Assembly (NCBI GenBank): GCA_905147135.1
Contig: LR990043.1
Coordinates: 17,857,584 to 17,921,583 of the forward strand
DNA: 64,000 nt
Direction of reading: 5' to 3'
From: Blastobasis lacticolella
Lineage: Eukaryota > Arthropoda > Insecta > Lepidoptera > Blastobasidae
Of this stretch, positions 31,925-44,273 are shown piece after piece. The position numbers and the translations under genes are program-made. The notes beneath the pieces are model-generated. The model did no database searches. It worked only from the letters and a program-made list of their open reading frames with translations, and was not told the origin of the DNA. The stretch's first letter is position 1, and every line of letters begins with the position of its first letter.

Positions 31925-32229
31925 ATACATAAAGTAGAATCTATTTAAGTATCAGGTACTGCCATCTCTACGCTAACGGCAGAATAATTTCGTCAGATGA
32001 CTGATAAACGTTGTAACAATCTTTAATAGCCTTTCTATTGTTTTAATTATTTTTATTGCGAAGGTTTTAGTTTAAGATACCAATGCCTTTCTAGTTTTAC
32101 TAGAGAGCACCATGTATACTTAAGAATTATTTAATTTAGGATCAAACTTCGCTAATCTATACACTTTCGTTAAAAGAGTAGTAGTGAAACCTTCAAACTA
32201 AGTTAACAACGACTTAACTGTACGTTAAC
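31925..32229. other. Intergenic, nothing recognised
   Basis: AT-rich; no feature seen. Confidence 0.4.
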
Positions 32230-32520
32230 AAATTCCGAGCGGTTCGTGCAGAGGGCGCTAAAAGACGACGATAAAACAGTTAAGGCTTTTACGCTCGAGT
32301 TTCTCGTTTATTTCGTCCAAACTTTGGTGAGTGAGCATGCGAGACACGTTGATCCTAATTCGAATGGTGTAAGTTTCGCATGGTGTCTGTATTCAAGTGA
32401 CAATAACGAAGTATAAAGTGATTAAAGCGATCGCGGAGGGAGGTTGCGCGTGATGGCGACCGAGCGTCGGTAAAGCAGTCTCCGCGCTCCGGTGGTCGCA
32501 GCGACACGCAGGCGCTACAG
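32230..32520 (+). promoter_or_regulatory. Candidate promoter / non-coding first exon
   Basis: A local CpG-rich island (continuing to about 32880) in AT-rich DNA that does not match any repeat here. CGCTACAG|GTAGGT at 32520/32521 is a good donor. It could be a 5' UTR exon for the plus-strand gene whose first coding exon is at 61093. The 157-codon minus-strand frame across it has no signature. Confidence 0.25.
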
Positions 32521-35500
32521 GTAGGTTAAGATTCACGCTCGGCCGCATTTGATGGTCCCTAGCACAGTGACGCGGCGCAGCGGCACCGGCCTCTGCCAGT
32601 GATGTGATGTGACAGTGTGACACCCAGTGGCAAAACAGTGATTGTGACATGCGTGGAGGCTGCTGACGCTGATGCTGAACCAGCCCCGCCGAGCAGCCTA
32701 ACGGTAACTTATCACTATTACCAGTACCGCGGACAGGTGATCGGGATCGTCCAGTAACGGGTTCTCGGTGGGATTGTGGAGTTGCGATTCGTCGCCCGCG
32801 CAGTGTGCCACATTCGCCAGGGACCGACAGTTTTCCAACGTCTCGCCTGTTCGCCAATTGTGGCACCGATCCCTCACGCCTCGTAATCGAGTGCTACATA
32901 CGAATAGAAGAAAGTAGACACTAATTCTCTGAGTCGTTCAAAATATTATGGAATTGGGCGCTTAGTTTACCGTTGCATAAGAAAGTTTACTCAACGGGAG
33001 GTTTGCTACAAATTCCACACATTCTGCAGTGTATACTGTTAGTTCGGATGCAAGTTGGCACGTCGCTTGGATGTTTTCCACAGCCTCTTTCTTAAACTAG
33101 AACTATGCGAGATTCCAATTAGGAAATAATGCTGTATAATTAAAAACTGCCATTTCTTACAATCTAAACTTTCCTGTTACGGAAAACATCTAATTTAACA
33201 ATATACAATGTCAAATTGGATCGTGACTTTCATGTTACTTACTAGCTAGACTATATTTTGAAGTAGAGTCAGTATTGCCTATAATGTTACTTTTGGGTAC
33301 ATACCTACCTATTATTTCACAATATGGAGCAAGATACACCTGTCGAACAAAACGTTTACGCTACGCAAACAGTACGGTTCCCATGGCGAGTTATAAACAC
33401 GTTCGCAACCTACATAGCCATACAACTACCTATACAAGAGAGTGGATCGCTAAAAATCTCATACAACCGACAATTAACTTATGAATAGGTATCTTCTAAA
33501 TCCCACTACGTTACGTGCGTATTTGTACGGAATACAAAAATATTTTTCAATCAATAAAAACAGTTTGCTGTCTAATCGAGAAATTGGCACTGACAGAAAA
33601 AACATTTCTCATACTATATGTATGTGTTTAAAACAAAGGAGAACGTGATGAATCCGATCCATACAGCCACGCGTAAAAACATCCATATCACACATTGGAT
33701 GTTCGTACATTACTTTCATGTTGAACAACCACCGTTAGGAAGTTAATCGTCGAAAGAATTCGTTAATTAGGAACGTCGAAAATACACAACATTTATTTAT
33801 TGCCTGGAGAAGCGGCCATAGTTACTCGACTGAACTATACTAAAGTGCTATTCTAGTGGTTAGATTGTAGTCGGTGAATTATCATACGTATGCCTTTAAA
33901 AATATCACCTATTGTTTCAAATATCTCACAAAGGCTGGTAGGTACTAACTTCGTCACTACATAACTTAACCGACAGAAAAAGATAACCCCCGCTAAGTTG
34001 ACTAAATCCCACGTATATCCTAAACTACTAAATCGATTTTAATTAAACGAAGCTAAGAACCATCTTAATTAAACTGACTTTCAAATGCTGCAGACAGACA
34101 CACAGATAGGCAAAGCCACAGATACATAGTCGTTGTCGGAGGTTAAATAAGAAATCCAACAAATGCTAGATTGAACAAAAATTTTCTCGATTAGATGAAG
34201 TTGCAATGCTTTCATCTTAACCATTATAATTAAAATGCAAATCTAATTGGTTAATTATTTTCTTTCTTCATTTGCAAAAATATGGCGATGGGTACAGTAT
34301 AAAACTTTCTTGTATGTATCTAAATCTACAATACTTATGTGTATTGACATGTACCTGAAAATCGATTGTAGTAGACTCTCCTCCTCAAAAAAAGCAAAAA
34401 CATCACAGCGAAAACGTAAATATGAAACACGACCGCGTTGATGTCTTTTCTTACAAAATAAACACGCTCATGCAAAAGACATAAACGAGGTTCAAACCTT
34501 TATTTCTTTATAAGTCAGAAACCACTCATCTGGCAACTGATAAAGCTGAACATTTTTGTTGTTTTTAAATGCATTGTCGGCCTTTTGTGGTGCAATCGAC
34601 GAAACTGGTTTTAGGCCTTGGACTGTATAATTGTAAATATAGCCTATTCAGCTGTAGCCCACTGACGAAGTCCAATCTTTGCAACATTCCTATGATACAT
34701 AAAATTTTGAATTCCTATAATATATAATGGTATAAATAAAAAATTGCACCCCCTTTTTCAATCGTTAAGGCTAATAAGAAAGCAGCTCAAATACCAGTAG
34801 GGCTCGCGGCATGATGGTTCATCCAAATCCGTTTAGCTTCTCAAATATAACTAAAATAAAATTTACACAACAATATATTTTTGAATAACAACTTTTTATA
34901 TGACATTCCATGAAAAATGAAGGTTATCAACCGCGAATTATTACATATTATAGGTTACTCTACCTACGCAAAGCCGCAAGTAAAAATATAATTATTTGAC
35001 AATTTCACGGTTTTCGTGTTCGTTTACATATATGTGATTACGTCCACTTCATGGAACCTACATGGTTTTGATTGTGACTTAAGTGGCCAATAAATGGCGA
35101 TTGCGTTGACTTTGACTTTTACTGTACTATGCAATCATGCGTAAGAGTAATAAACATCCACCATAATTCAATTTCCGCATTTAAACTAGTATTTTTGTAG
35201 GACATTCTCTATGCATAGTGTGAGCAATTGAAAGTACCTAACGGTTATGGTGGTACTTATTTTATTGCATATTAGACTCATAATCTTGACGGATTACAAT
35301 CTTTATGTCTAAATGACGGCATAAGGAAGGAAAACTGGACCGCTGTTACTTGGTTACTTGTAGGTAATAGGTAGGTTGCTGCATGACGTTTTAACTTTAG
35401 TTCCGAGACCATATCTACTTAATTTTCCTTAAAATGTATAAATTAGAGGGTGTGAGATTAGATTAGGTTTGATTTTTATTGATAAAATTAGTTACAAGTC

Positions 35501-35770
35501 AGATCAGTATACATTTCATTGCATTACAATTACTAATATTACAAAATATTGATTTTTCATTGTTATGGGCACATGTCAAATAAATGTACAAATAATAATT
35601 TTCATTTCAATAAATTTACATGTAAAATAATCATTACAATGTTACAAAATATCATTATAATTAGAAAATAGAAAGTCGTATTTAAATTAGAATAAATGTC
35701 AGCAGCAATTTCTGCATATTACAATTTAATTGAAATGTCACAGATTATCTATTATAATTATGCAATAGGA
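32521..35770. other. Intergenic or long intron, sparse features
   Basis: Contains the mini-hairpin copy at 34433-34490 and a reversed dispersed-repeat piece at 34010-34135. Otherwise AT-rich, unassigned. Confidence 0.45.
34433..34490. repeat. Mini-hairpin (copy B)
   Basis: CGCGTTGATGTCTTTT at the left and CAAAAGACATAAACGAGG at the right repeat the arms of 16917-16990. The interior (CTTACAAAATAAACACGCTC) is unrelated and shorter. Confidence 0.75.
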
Positions 35771-36032
35771 TATTGGCCGTGTGGTGACCGGCAGAGTAGA
35801 ATAGCACCAACCCCTTACGCTAATGGGTGTCGTACAAGGCGACTAATGTTTTCGAGGCAAAAGATCAAGAAGTCTCCGTAGTCTGGAAAATGGGCAGCAG
35901 CATTTTCCATTGTTATATTTAAACACTGCGATCTCCAACCCGCCTGCCAAGCGTGGAGATTATGGCAATTACCTCCTCTTTCGTGGGAGAGGCCCTAAGT
36001 CCTGCAGTGGATTGTTACGGGCTGTGATGATG
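35771..36032 (+). mobile_element. RTE-derived SINE, best full-length copy
   Basis: 5' part: GGCCGTGTGGTGACCGGC, GAATAGCACCAACCCC, GGGTGTCGTACAAGGCGACT, ATGGGCAGCAGCAT, CCAACCCGCCTGCCAAGCGT. The 3' part GAGAGGCCCTAAGTCCTGC, AGTGGATTGTTACGGGCTG ends TGATGATG. The 5' blocks match 51304-51480 and the 3' blocks match 54434-54480 of the RTE LINE. AATAGGA lies on both sides (35764-35770, 36033-36039) as a target duplication. Confidence 0.85.
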
Positions 36033-38545
36033 AATAGGATATTTATGCATGATTTTTATATTTTATTAAATTCGGGAAATTTCAATAATTCTTCAAACTC
36101 ATAGAAGAGATTCCCAGTCGTACCCACGTTCAACAAACAAGTATGCGTAAAAAATCGTGACTCAAAAATTAGTCAAGTATGGAAACCCAACGTAGCGTCC
36201 GAGCGAGTATATTTTCGCTCTCGCCAGGTAAGTATGCAATATAAAGTTTTTATGGAAGATTCAACTTGTAGAGATCTTTTTGCATCGCCACAGTAGACCT
36301 TGGCTAAACTTGAGTTGTTGAGGTACGATCCAAGATATAATTGTCACTTTCTCAATTATATGTCCTAGTCAATAAATAAATTTTGAATTTGAATTTGAAT
36401 ATTGCTAATTAGTTGTATGAGACTACCTGTATGTATGAAGAACTTATGAATTCTTCAGTTAGGAAAATGAAATTAGAATTTAACAAGGAATATTATACCA
36501 CAACGGTGGTCCTCGCATATCTGACTGGGTTAGTCGTTCTTTTTTTTCATAAAAGCCGACATATCACGCTCGCTTACGACTGCTTAATCTACACAAAAAC
36601 GCGCACTATGCCCACACAACTTCATTACAACCATACGTGAAGCTATATAATTACCGGCATAACTTTCAACTCCCCTCATAAAGCATAAAAGGTCACGTAA
36701 GTACCTAGCATCAGACAGCTGCTAAAGGCTACTAAAAACGTCTGACGAATTTCCTAAAGGAAACACGTTTGGTTTACATGCGAGCGTGCACTTTCACTCG
36801 AAGAGGGCCGGCGCGTGCGCAGCCCGGTCAAAATATCGTTTGTAGTCGCGGACGTGGCTCGTTCAGCCATTCAAGTTCAAGAACACAGTGTTGAATCGCA
36901 TCGTTACCGACCCGATTTCGTTATTATGCTCGGTGGCTACTGTTGCCAGTTTGCTACATTGGTCAGTGATGAAACTGAATCTTGTTTGGTGAAAGTTTGT
37001 TTATCCTTCTTTCACGTTGATCCATCCGGTTTGACACATTATTGGTTTACTTTGTTCTTCTGTTCTCTGTTCTGAGGCGGTATGGTCTGATTTTTTGCAA
37101 GTACTCACCAACACGCGATGGTGTCCTTTCGTCTGTTCCCTAGAGATTATTTTTATACAATTAATTAATGACTTCAAATGAATCTATGAACAAGATGTAG
37201 CACTTGCGAGCGGTTTATTTCGCTTATGTTTTTTCACTCAACTTAGCAAAATTCTATCGCTATCACATAGAAGCGAATAAGCACTTGCAACACAGGCAGG
37301 GAATCACGTAAAAGTATCTAAAGAAGCCTTATAACCCTTTTAAATAGTTCCACGAGTATGCGGATCGATCGATACGTGTGTATGTTTGTACGGACAGTTC
37401 CTGTCATACACATTTGTTTGTTTACGATTGTTCGACATCAGACGCATCTAATCATAACACCATTATGCAGAAACGTAATCTTGTCGATTGAATTTATGTC
37501 GGAGGAAATTATTAGAGGAAACTATTACCTCCGTAGCAGAAATGGACAAAAGCGTTTTCGGTCTCCAACGCTCCTGTGATCATGAAGTAGTAGGATTTAG
37601 GTGGAAAGAACACTGGCATTGTCTACGGTTCCATCTGCGTAAACGTCGATTTAGCGTAGCGATTATCTTGAATTTCGAGATAATATTGATTTTATGAGTA
37701 ATGAAACCCATCTGGTCAGGTTCCCCTGGTAACAGGGTCACGGAGGTCAGACGGCAGTCGCTCCACTGTAATTACCTCCTGCCAAATCCTGGATCATGGT
37801 CAAGGCAGACGCCGGGCTCTCGCGTGCGAGAGTATAACCTTGACATATACGCCAAGATCCTTATTATTATTTAGTTCGCTCCATCTTCCATATACCTCCA
37901 TAAATGCGATCTCCAACCCAAGCCTGTATCTGTAATGCTTGTAATATAGAGAAGACTAGGTAAAAATATGGACTCCCGTCCTGTTGATGATGATGATGAT
38001 AACTGTCTTGGGAATCGCAGCAAATTAATTATGAAACGAGTAGGAAGGAACTGCAGTTCCTTATAGAAACTTCAATTTCGAATGGACAAGAAATTAAACG
38101 AACGAATAGATTGAAGTTTTCTGTTTTGGGCCTAGGTGGGTGTCTGAGTGCTTGTTTGAGACTAGTTGTCGGTGTTTCTTTCCTAGTATCCAGCCCACAC
38201 CTAGAGCGCAAGGTATCAGCACCCCAGTATGGAGAACTGGGGAAAGTTATTCCTGCAACTACTTACTTCTGTGTATAATTTTTTGAAAGGTGTCCCATAA
38301 TTTCAAATGTCGACGGTAAATAACGTAGGTACATCACGGGTTCTGTTTTAGAACCACTCGTCTCAAGACGAGCTCTTTTAAATTTTAGATTTCCAGAATG
38401 AATATTTCAATATTTCTTAAATTACATTGGCAACGCCGAAAGTGTACGAATTAAAAATAAGGAAAATCAGCGTCATGCATTAAAATATTGAACTTTGAAA
38501 ATCAAAATTGAAAATGTCCGATTCGAGGCGAGCGATTCAAAAATA
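36033..38545. other. Intergenic or long intron
   Basis: 36780-36960 is a CpG-richer patch (GGGCCGGCGCGTGCGCAGCC) that could be regulatory. 37700-37848 is a SINE fragment; 37905-37925 (GCGATCTCCAACCCAAGCC) is an RTE-SINE scrap. No gene. Confidence 0.4.
37700..37848 (+). repeat. tRNA-headed SINE, 3' part
   Basis: CATCTGGTCAGGTTCCCCTG, GGGTCACGGAGGTCAGACGG, CAGTCGCTCCACTGTAATTA, AATCCTGGATCATGGTCAAG match in reverse 48480-48600 and 56700-56775. Confidence 0.8.
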
Positions 38546-38814
38546 GGGCCTAATCCGCTTATTACACATTCCTAAATTCAGAGACTGAATTCAGAAACAA
38601 AAAGCGTGAGAGCAAATCAAATTGGAATGTATTGCTCATAGAATAAGGTCCACTTTTGTATCTCGGATTTTTGAATAGCGGAGCGACGCGTGACTTAATA
38701 TAAGTGATACAAAAATTGACCTTATTTTATGAGCAATACATTCCACTTTGATTTGCTCTCACGCTTATTGTTTCTGAATTCAGTCACTGAATTTAGGAAT
38801 GTATCATAAGGCCT
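38546..38814. mobile_element. Near-complete palindromic foldback element, about 105 bp arms
   Basis: CATTCCTAAATTCAGAGACT, GAATTCAGAAACAAAAAGCG, TGAGAGCAAATCAAATTGG, AATGTATTGCTCATAGAATA at the left return inverted at the right (TTATGAGCAATACATTCC, TTGATTTGCTCTCACGC, TTCTGAATTCAGTCACTGA). The centre (GGAGCGACGCGTG) is the only unpaired part. Related copies: 47965-48137 and a scrap at 23660-23735. Confidence 0.85.
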
Positions 38815-38988
38815 CAGTTCGGCTTGCGAGAACGTCGTCTTTATTATAGCCGTAAGTAAATACAAGGTCTAAACAAGCCGATGTGCATTATTTCCCGCCG
38901 ATCATAGAAATAATGAAAATCCATGTCGTCAACTTATTACTGTGATATTTGCCGTACGGATGTTATACAAGAAGTCTCAGACCATCAC

Positions 38989-39190
38989 GACCCGAGTGGT
39001 TTACTTGGTTGACATGCCGGTCGCCACGCAGAGGACCCAGGTTCGATTCCCGGCCGAGCAGAAATTGAAATGATGAAATTTTATTTCTGTTACGGGTCTG
39101 GGCGTAGTATGTATAATAAGTGTGTTTTAATAAAAAGTATTAAAGTAGTTTATCAGTTATATAACACCCATAACACAAGTTTTGCTGCCC
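38989..39190 (+). mobile_element. tRNA-derived SINE of a second family
   Basis: CGACCCGAGTGGTTTACTTG and the B box GGTTCGATTCCC (39040-39051) form a tRNA-like head. The body (ATTTCTGTTACGGGTCTGGG, AGTTTATCAGTTATATAACA, CCCATAACACAAG) has the look of a common lepidopteran SINE. The acceptor-stem pairing is poor, so not a functional tRNA. Confidence 0.7.
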
Positions 39191-39739
39191 AAAGGCTAGA
39201 TGGCGCTCTGTAAATTTGTCCAAGGATATTTATTTATTTATTTATCAGCCGAGAACTTTGGAGATCAGAAAATGTGCTGCAGTGTGTACTTTAAACAGTA
39301 CAATCTCCAAACTCTAAAACGGCCTTCCGAGCATTTGGTGTCGGTTTCTACTCGCTCCTTGAGTCCTACCCACGGTATCCCACGTTATCCTATAAGTAAA
39401 CCCTAGTCGTAAACGAGTGGTCCTTCCGGGAAATAGGCCTTCGCTGTGGTTGGCCAGCAAAAAAACATGGTGATTACGTACGGCAAAACTTTACAATCAC
39501 CATCAATTATTGCTAGCTCGGCTTGCACCAAACGCGTTGAAGAATGACGTTTAACGTTTTTTGTATGAAGTTTTTTGTTTAAGTATCAACTTAAATAAGT
39601 TTAAGAATATTGTGCATATGTAATCTCTTAAGTTTTCATACAAAAAAACTTCCACAGTTTTAAATGAAACGTTATACAAACGCGTAGATAACGATCTAGT
39701 TCAAGGACGTGTCTTTATATGACTTACAGGCAAGCCGCA

Positions 39740-39820
39740 CTTTTCTTTTTTATTGTCGTTCGGTAGACAAACAGGCAAGCGGGCCACCTGATGAAAAGTG
39801 GTCACCACTGCCTATTTTTT
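39740..39820 (-). repeat. Family D repeat fragment
   Basis: TCTTTTTTATTGTCGTTCGG, GTAGACAAACAGGCAAGCG, GGCCACCTGATGAAAAGTGG. The same series recurs at 40753-40830 with substitutions (ACACCTGGTGAAAAGTGG). Confidence 0.65.
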
Positions 39821-40749
39821 AAATCAAGAGTACAATACCCTATTTGAATCTAATAGTCATTATTGTAGTACCTACCTAATTAAATAAGAATAAATATAAA
39901 TAATTACTGCGATATTGCGTGCAGTGTCAATGATTCCGAAGAAATATGTGTAATCCGATATTTTAACAGAAGCACGAATGTCATGCATGAAACTGGTTCC
40001 AGCGACATTCTGTTTAAGTAATTAAGTACCATTGGAATGGTCGGGTGGCCCGGTTTCTGCTTTGACGTTCCATCTTAAATCTACGGCATTTTATCTGTAA
40101 CAGTTAATAATTGAAATTAGAAAAAATTAGACCTCTGTCTTTTATCATATTTTATCCACATATCCTGTAATGCATATTGGGGTTATTATTATACGTATAA
40201 GCCAAAACCACGAGAAAATACCTTACGAATACCTACATTTAAACCGTCTTAATCAAATATGCAACGAATTATTTAGCTGAAGACTTAGTCTATATTGTCA
40301 TCATCATCATATGGATTATCATACGGTCAGATGGTCAACAAATTCGTTGAATCACTCTACCTATCTAGAAGGCGACTAGACTTTAACCCTCAATTCTATT
40401 AACATTAGACGGTACGTACCCTCTTCCATGCTTCTGCTTTGACTCTCTTTCTGCGAGTGTGGTAATACCAAACTCCTCAGCCTGTACCTGCTGTACACAC
40501 GACAGCGTCACTGTCAGTTGACATAACGCATTCTCACCTCACCGGCTGTCTGCTCTCAACACCGCGGTACGAAGCGAGACGGGCAGTGTTAATTTGCGGA
40601 ACGATATAACTATCTGGAAACGTGTGTGGACATGCGCGCGCGCATGTTAAACTCAACTTGGTAAAAGTTGGCGGTTTGCAAATAGTGTGCCTGTCGTATT
40701 GGGCTGTGAAAAGTTCTTCGCTATTCGTCTTGTAAACGAAGGTTTTTTA

Positions 40750-40870
40750 AGTCATTCGGTAGACAAACAGGCGAGCAAGACACCTGGTGAAAAGTGGTCA
40801 CCGCTGCTTATAGACATTAGCAACACCTGGGGTATTGGCAATGCGTTGCTCACTTCAATAACACGTAGCT
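40750..40870 (-). repeat. Family D repeat fragment (second)
   Basis: CATTCGGTAGACAAACAGGC, GAAAAGTGGTCACCGCTGC, GACATTAGCAACACCTGGGG, GGCAATGCGTTGCTCACTTC. The 104-codon plus-strand frame over it is an accident of this repeat. Confidence 0.6.
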
Positions 40871-43800
40871 CTGGCAAAAAGGCAAGTGCCCCTTCACTGC
40901 CCAAGCCACGGTTCCCCAAATCCCCACCCAATGCAGCACTGGAAACCTTATCGACAGGAAGACTATTTAAAGTAGTATTGCTTGGAAGCGGTATTCTGTA
41001 AGGTGGAGATACTTCCCCATTCCTCAGTCGGGTGTCTCCAATTCTCTTAAAAGCCTTTATTGTAAAAACTTACCAACATAGAGTTTAAAATTAAATTGGC
41101 ATCAATAACCAAAACATCGATTATACAATATTAGAAGTTAGACAATTATTGTAATATAACACTTTTAGGACGAACGATTTTGTGTAGAAAATAAATTTCT
41201 CAGTTTTATATAAAGCAAATGACTAACTAAACGCCTTTCCTTAAAGAGTCGATCAGTGCAACCCCATAAACTGCTGAACGTAGCCTTCCCCAAAGCGCTG
41301 TTCTTCCCGGTCTCAGGCAATCCTTATTTGCATCGCCTACACAAATATTCCGGGAATCCACAATGTAAACACCGCACCACGTCACACATGAGCAGGCTTC
41401 GTTAACCCTACAACCGGTAGGAAGTGAGCGTCCCGTTCAACACCATGACCGCCTAACGCCGACACATTGCGATAATTATGAGTAATTTTCATCGGTGACG
41501 GCAAACGCAACATTAACAGGTTAATTGAAACTCTTGACCAATGAGATGGAAATGACCCATAGCTCGCGGGAAGGTTATTTCAGATTGTGATCGTAATTAG
41601 GCTCAATTAGTTAGAGGTCTTAGTTTGTTGTCTTTTTTTATGGTAGTTCTGGCTGTTAAAGGTATTGATTGTTTATCATTAGGTAACTACTTAATTGCAT
41701 ACGCCTTCGAATGGGCAATCAATGAACAATAAGAACTAAAAATAATTATCTTTTATTCGCCATCTTAAATAATCATTATTGATGCGATCTTGCGATACGG
41801 GAAGTAGTTTTATCTATCCATCTGATGTGGAGGAGGGTCAAGCTAAGCAGTTATGGGCTGTCGATACTTTAAATTTTTAAAAGGCATATGAAACAACTTT
41901 GCACAGATTATTAGTCGTTTTATATGTTTCATTTTATCCCGACGCGACGTTTCACTCACTTTTCAGTTATCAGGTGGCATTTGTCTTTAAAGTAACAAAG
42001 AATGTAACAAAATGTATTCGGTGGTTTACCCCCCAATACATTTCGTTAAGAATATACAGAATAGGAGTTCTGTACTTCCGTTGTACTTAAACCAAACTTG
42101 TGCTTGTGGCATCTTGAGATCATCTTGAAGGTCTGAGGTCTGAGCATCGCCAGAATAAAAGAAAATACTACAAAATTACACACTACTCGTTCACACAGTT
42201 GCCTAACTTCATTAATCATCTCACTTATTAGAAGTAGGCACCGGCACCGGAGCCAATGAATCTAAAAAACTAGATAAGGCGCCAGACGATTTTATCTTTT
42301 GTTTGAACGCTCGTGTTATAAATGAGATGTGTCACGAAAAGGAAAGATAAAATTGTGATAATTGTACCTACGCTCACGACCTATTTTTCACACGTTTTAA
42401 GTTTGTGTTATTTCATATTAGCATCTAGGCAACACACCTGTGATTGAGCAGTGATTGCGGTAGAGTCAGTAGAGTGACGAGTTCTAATCCATTACGTCCT
42501 TTTGAATGAGATCACGACGTCTAGATTGTGATTTAACGACGTCTAGAAGATGAAACTACGAGATTTACGATATACAAGACGAGCTTTCCTGCTTTTGAGT
42601 CACATAGATATACTTAATGTTGGATATTAATTTTAAGTCAGAGGTATGGTGTTATACTTAGTGTATTGAATAAAAACATAATTAAATTATCGAACAGCTG
42701 TTGTTTATTTTAGGAACACCAGAATAAGCCAAGATAAGCCAGATACAAGGTTGCACTTGCTTTTCCTTAGTGTTTCCATTTTGAACATAACAGAATAGAA
42801 TAATGCATAATATTTTCTACGGAGAAGGAACATGCTATGGCAAAACTATTCATAATTATCACGTTTGACAGTTTATTGTTTACTCAAGTAGATAAAAGTG
42901 TTTATTATTTTAAACACAACAGTAAACTAATTGCAAATATCGGATTAGATGATAAAATGTTACATTTCATTATAGAATATCAGTCTCATTTTCATTAACT
43001 AACATTAAGAATAGGTATCTCTCGTTTGTGAAAACAATCTCATTTGAGTTTACAAGCGTACATAGCTTCATAATAGCATTTTCTCCCGCTAGGCCAGTCT
43101 ATTCACAACCAATCTATCCACTATTAAAGCAGGTACTAGAACACAATGCATCAGGTAACCGTTACGACATCGCGCGTCATTCACCTGTGACCGGCGACCT
43201 GTTGGGTCATTCTGTACTTATACGTCCCATACTAGCAAAGCATAATTTCATTACCTGTCTAGTTTGTATCAAGAATGCGTTACCGTTGTATTTTCAATAG
43301 GTTAATAATTTTAAGTAGGTAGGTATAAAAAACGGGTTACGATAAATTGTTTTAAGATTGAGTTGCGTATGTGTGTAGTTAAAAGTAACTGTGTATCGAT
43401 TGAAATTTATTTAACGAGCCATACTGGTTCTACTTTATGGCAAGCAAGTGTACGTACTTAGTGGTAAGCAGCCTATTTAAAGTAACCTATGATAGACTGT
43501 GATATGAATAGATTTAATCCACGCGCAACCAGAATGGGGCGGAAATAAATCGATATGTAGGTTGATTAGTTTCATAAGGTTCCATCAAAGGTTCCATCAT
43601 CCCTTTGCGAATAAATTTTGTATTGACACGATCATGCTATACCGAGATTGCCACCGAGTGGCGGCCGAGCAATGACAACACGCTTACTTCTCCGTATAGC
43701 GTGAGCGTGTCCTTGCAAAATATATGGGAAAATAATTGACCGAGCTACGGCCGCGACTCGGCTCAGATCCGGCTCAATATAACATTAGTCAACCTTTAAT

Positions 43801-44047
43801 TAGCCCGGGAGCTGTAAAAAATTATTATTTTAAGAAGGTTCTATGCCATTCCGAATGCGTGCGGACTTTACCGTAGCCCACAAATACCCCTGTACCACGA
43901 GTGTTGCTGGCCTGATAAAACATTTTTACCCTTTGACAAACTATGCTGTCCAACGCTGTGCTGTCAACACGCTGTGCTGTCTAGGAAATTTCGCCACAGA
44001 GCTCTCGACAAACTAGGTATTATTTATACGCAATGGCCGCGTCCCAC

Positions 44048-44071
44048 GTGCGGTGCGCACACGCACCGCAC
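44048..44071. repeat. Perfect 10 bp inverted repeat in a CpG-rich patch
   Basis: GTGCGGTGCG, loop CACA, CGCACCGCAC, within GC-rich 44030-44110 just upstream of the LINE insertion. Confidence 0.85.
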
Positions 44072-44273
44072 GCGTCACTCACCCATGACCGACAGCTGGC
44101 AGGTCACGGGCCTTACGGTTGCATGAAGTATGGGCAACAACGTACAGCTAGCTAAGGGCGAAAATGCACATCGACGAGTTTCTTGTTATATACGTATTAC
44201 TACGCGTGCCACAGCGGCATCGCGTTACGAAGCCGAAAGCAGTGCATTAATGACCGACATCTGTAAATACTAA

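Larger units (their letters stand above)
39191..44270. other. Intergenic or long intron, with scattered repeats
   Basis: 39520-39690 carries an imperfect inverted pair (ACGTTTTTTGTATGAAG, CATACAAAAAAACTTC). 39740-39820 and 40750-40870 are family D scraps (GGTAGACAAACAGGC). 40560-40640 is CpG-rich. 42507-42548 repeats ACGACGTCTAGA twice. 43951-43981 repeats CGCTGTGCTGTC. The remainder shows no gene; 41200-41600 is non-repetitive and less AT-rich but has no coding signature. Confidence 0.45.

Noticed and set aside
32393..32866. Minus-strand 157-codon frame
   Set aside because: No family pattern or splice context; it arises in a CpG-rich patch. The patch is better considered as a possible plus-strand promoter or 5' exon.
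36815..37075. 86-codon plus-strand frame in a CpG-richer patch
   Set aside because: No family resemblance, no convincing splice partners, and composition turns AT-rich halfway; kept only as a possible regulatory patch.
40687..41001. 104-codon plus-strand frame
   Set aside because: It coincides with a family D repeat, seen also at 39740 and elsewhere, and has no protein signature.
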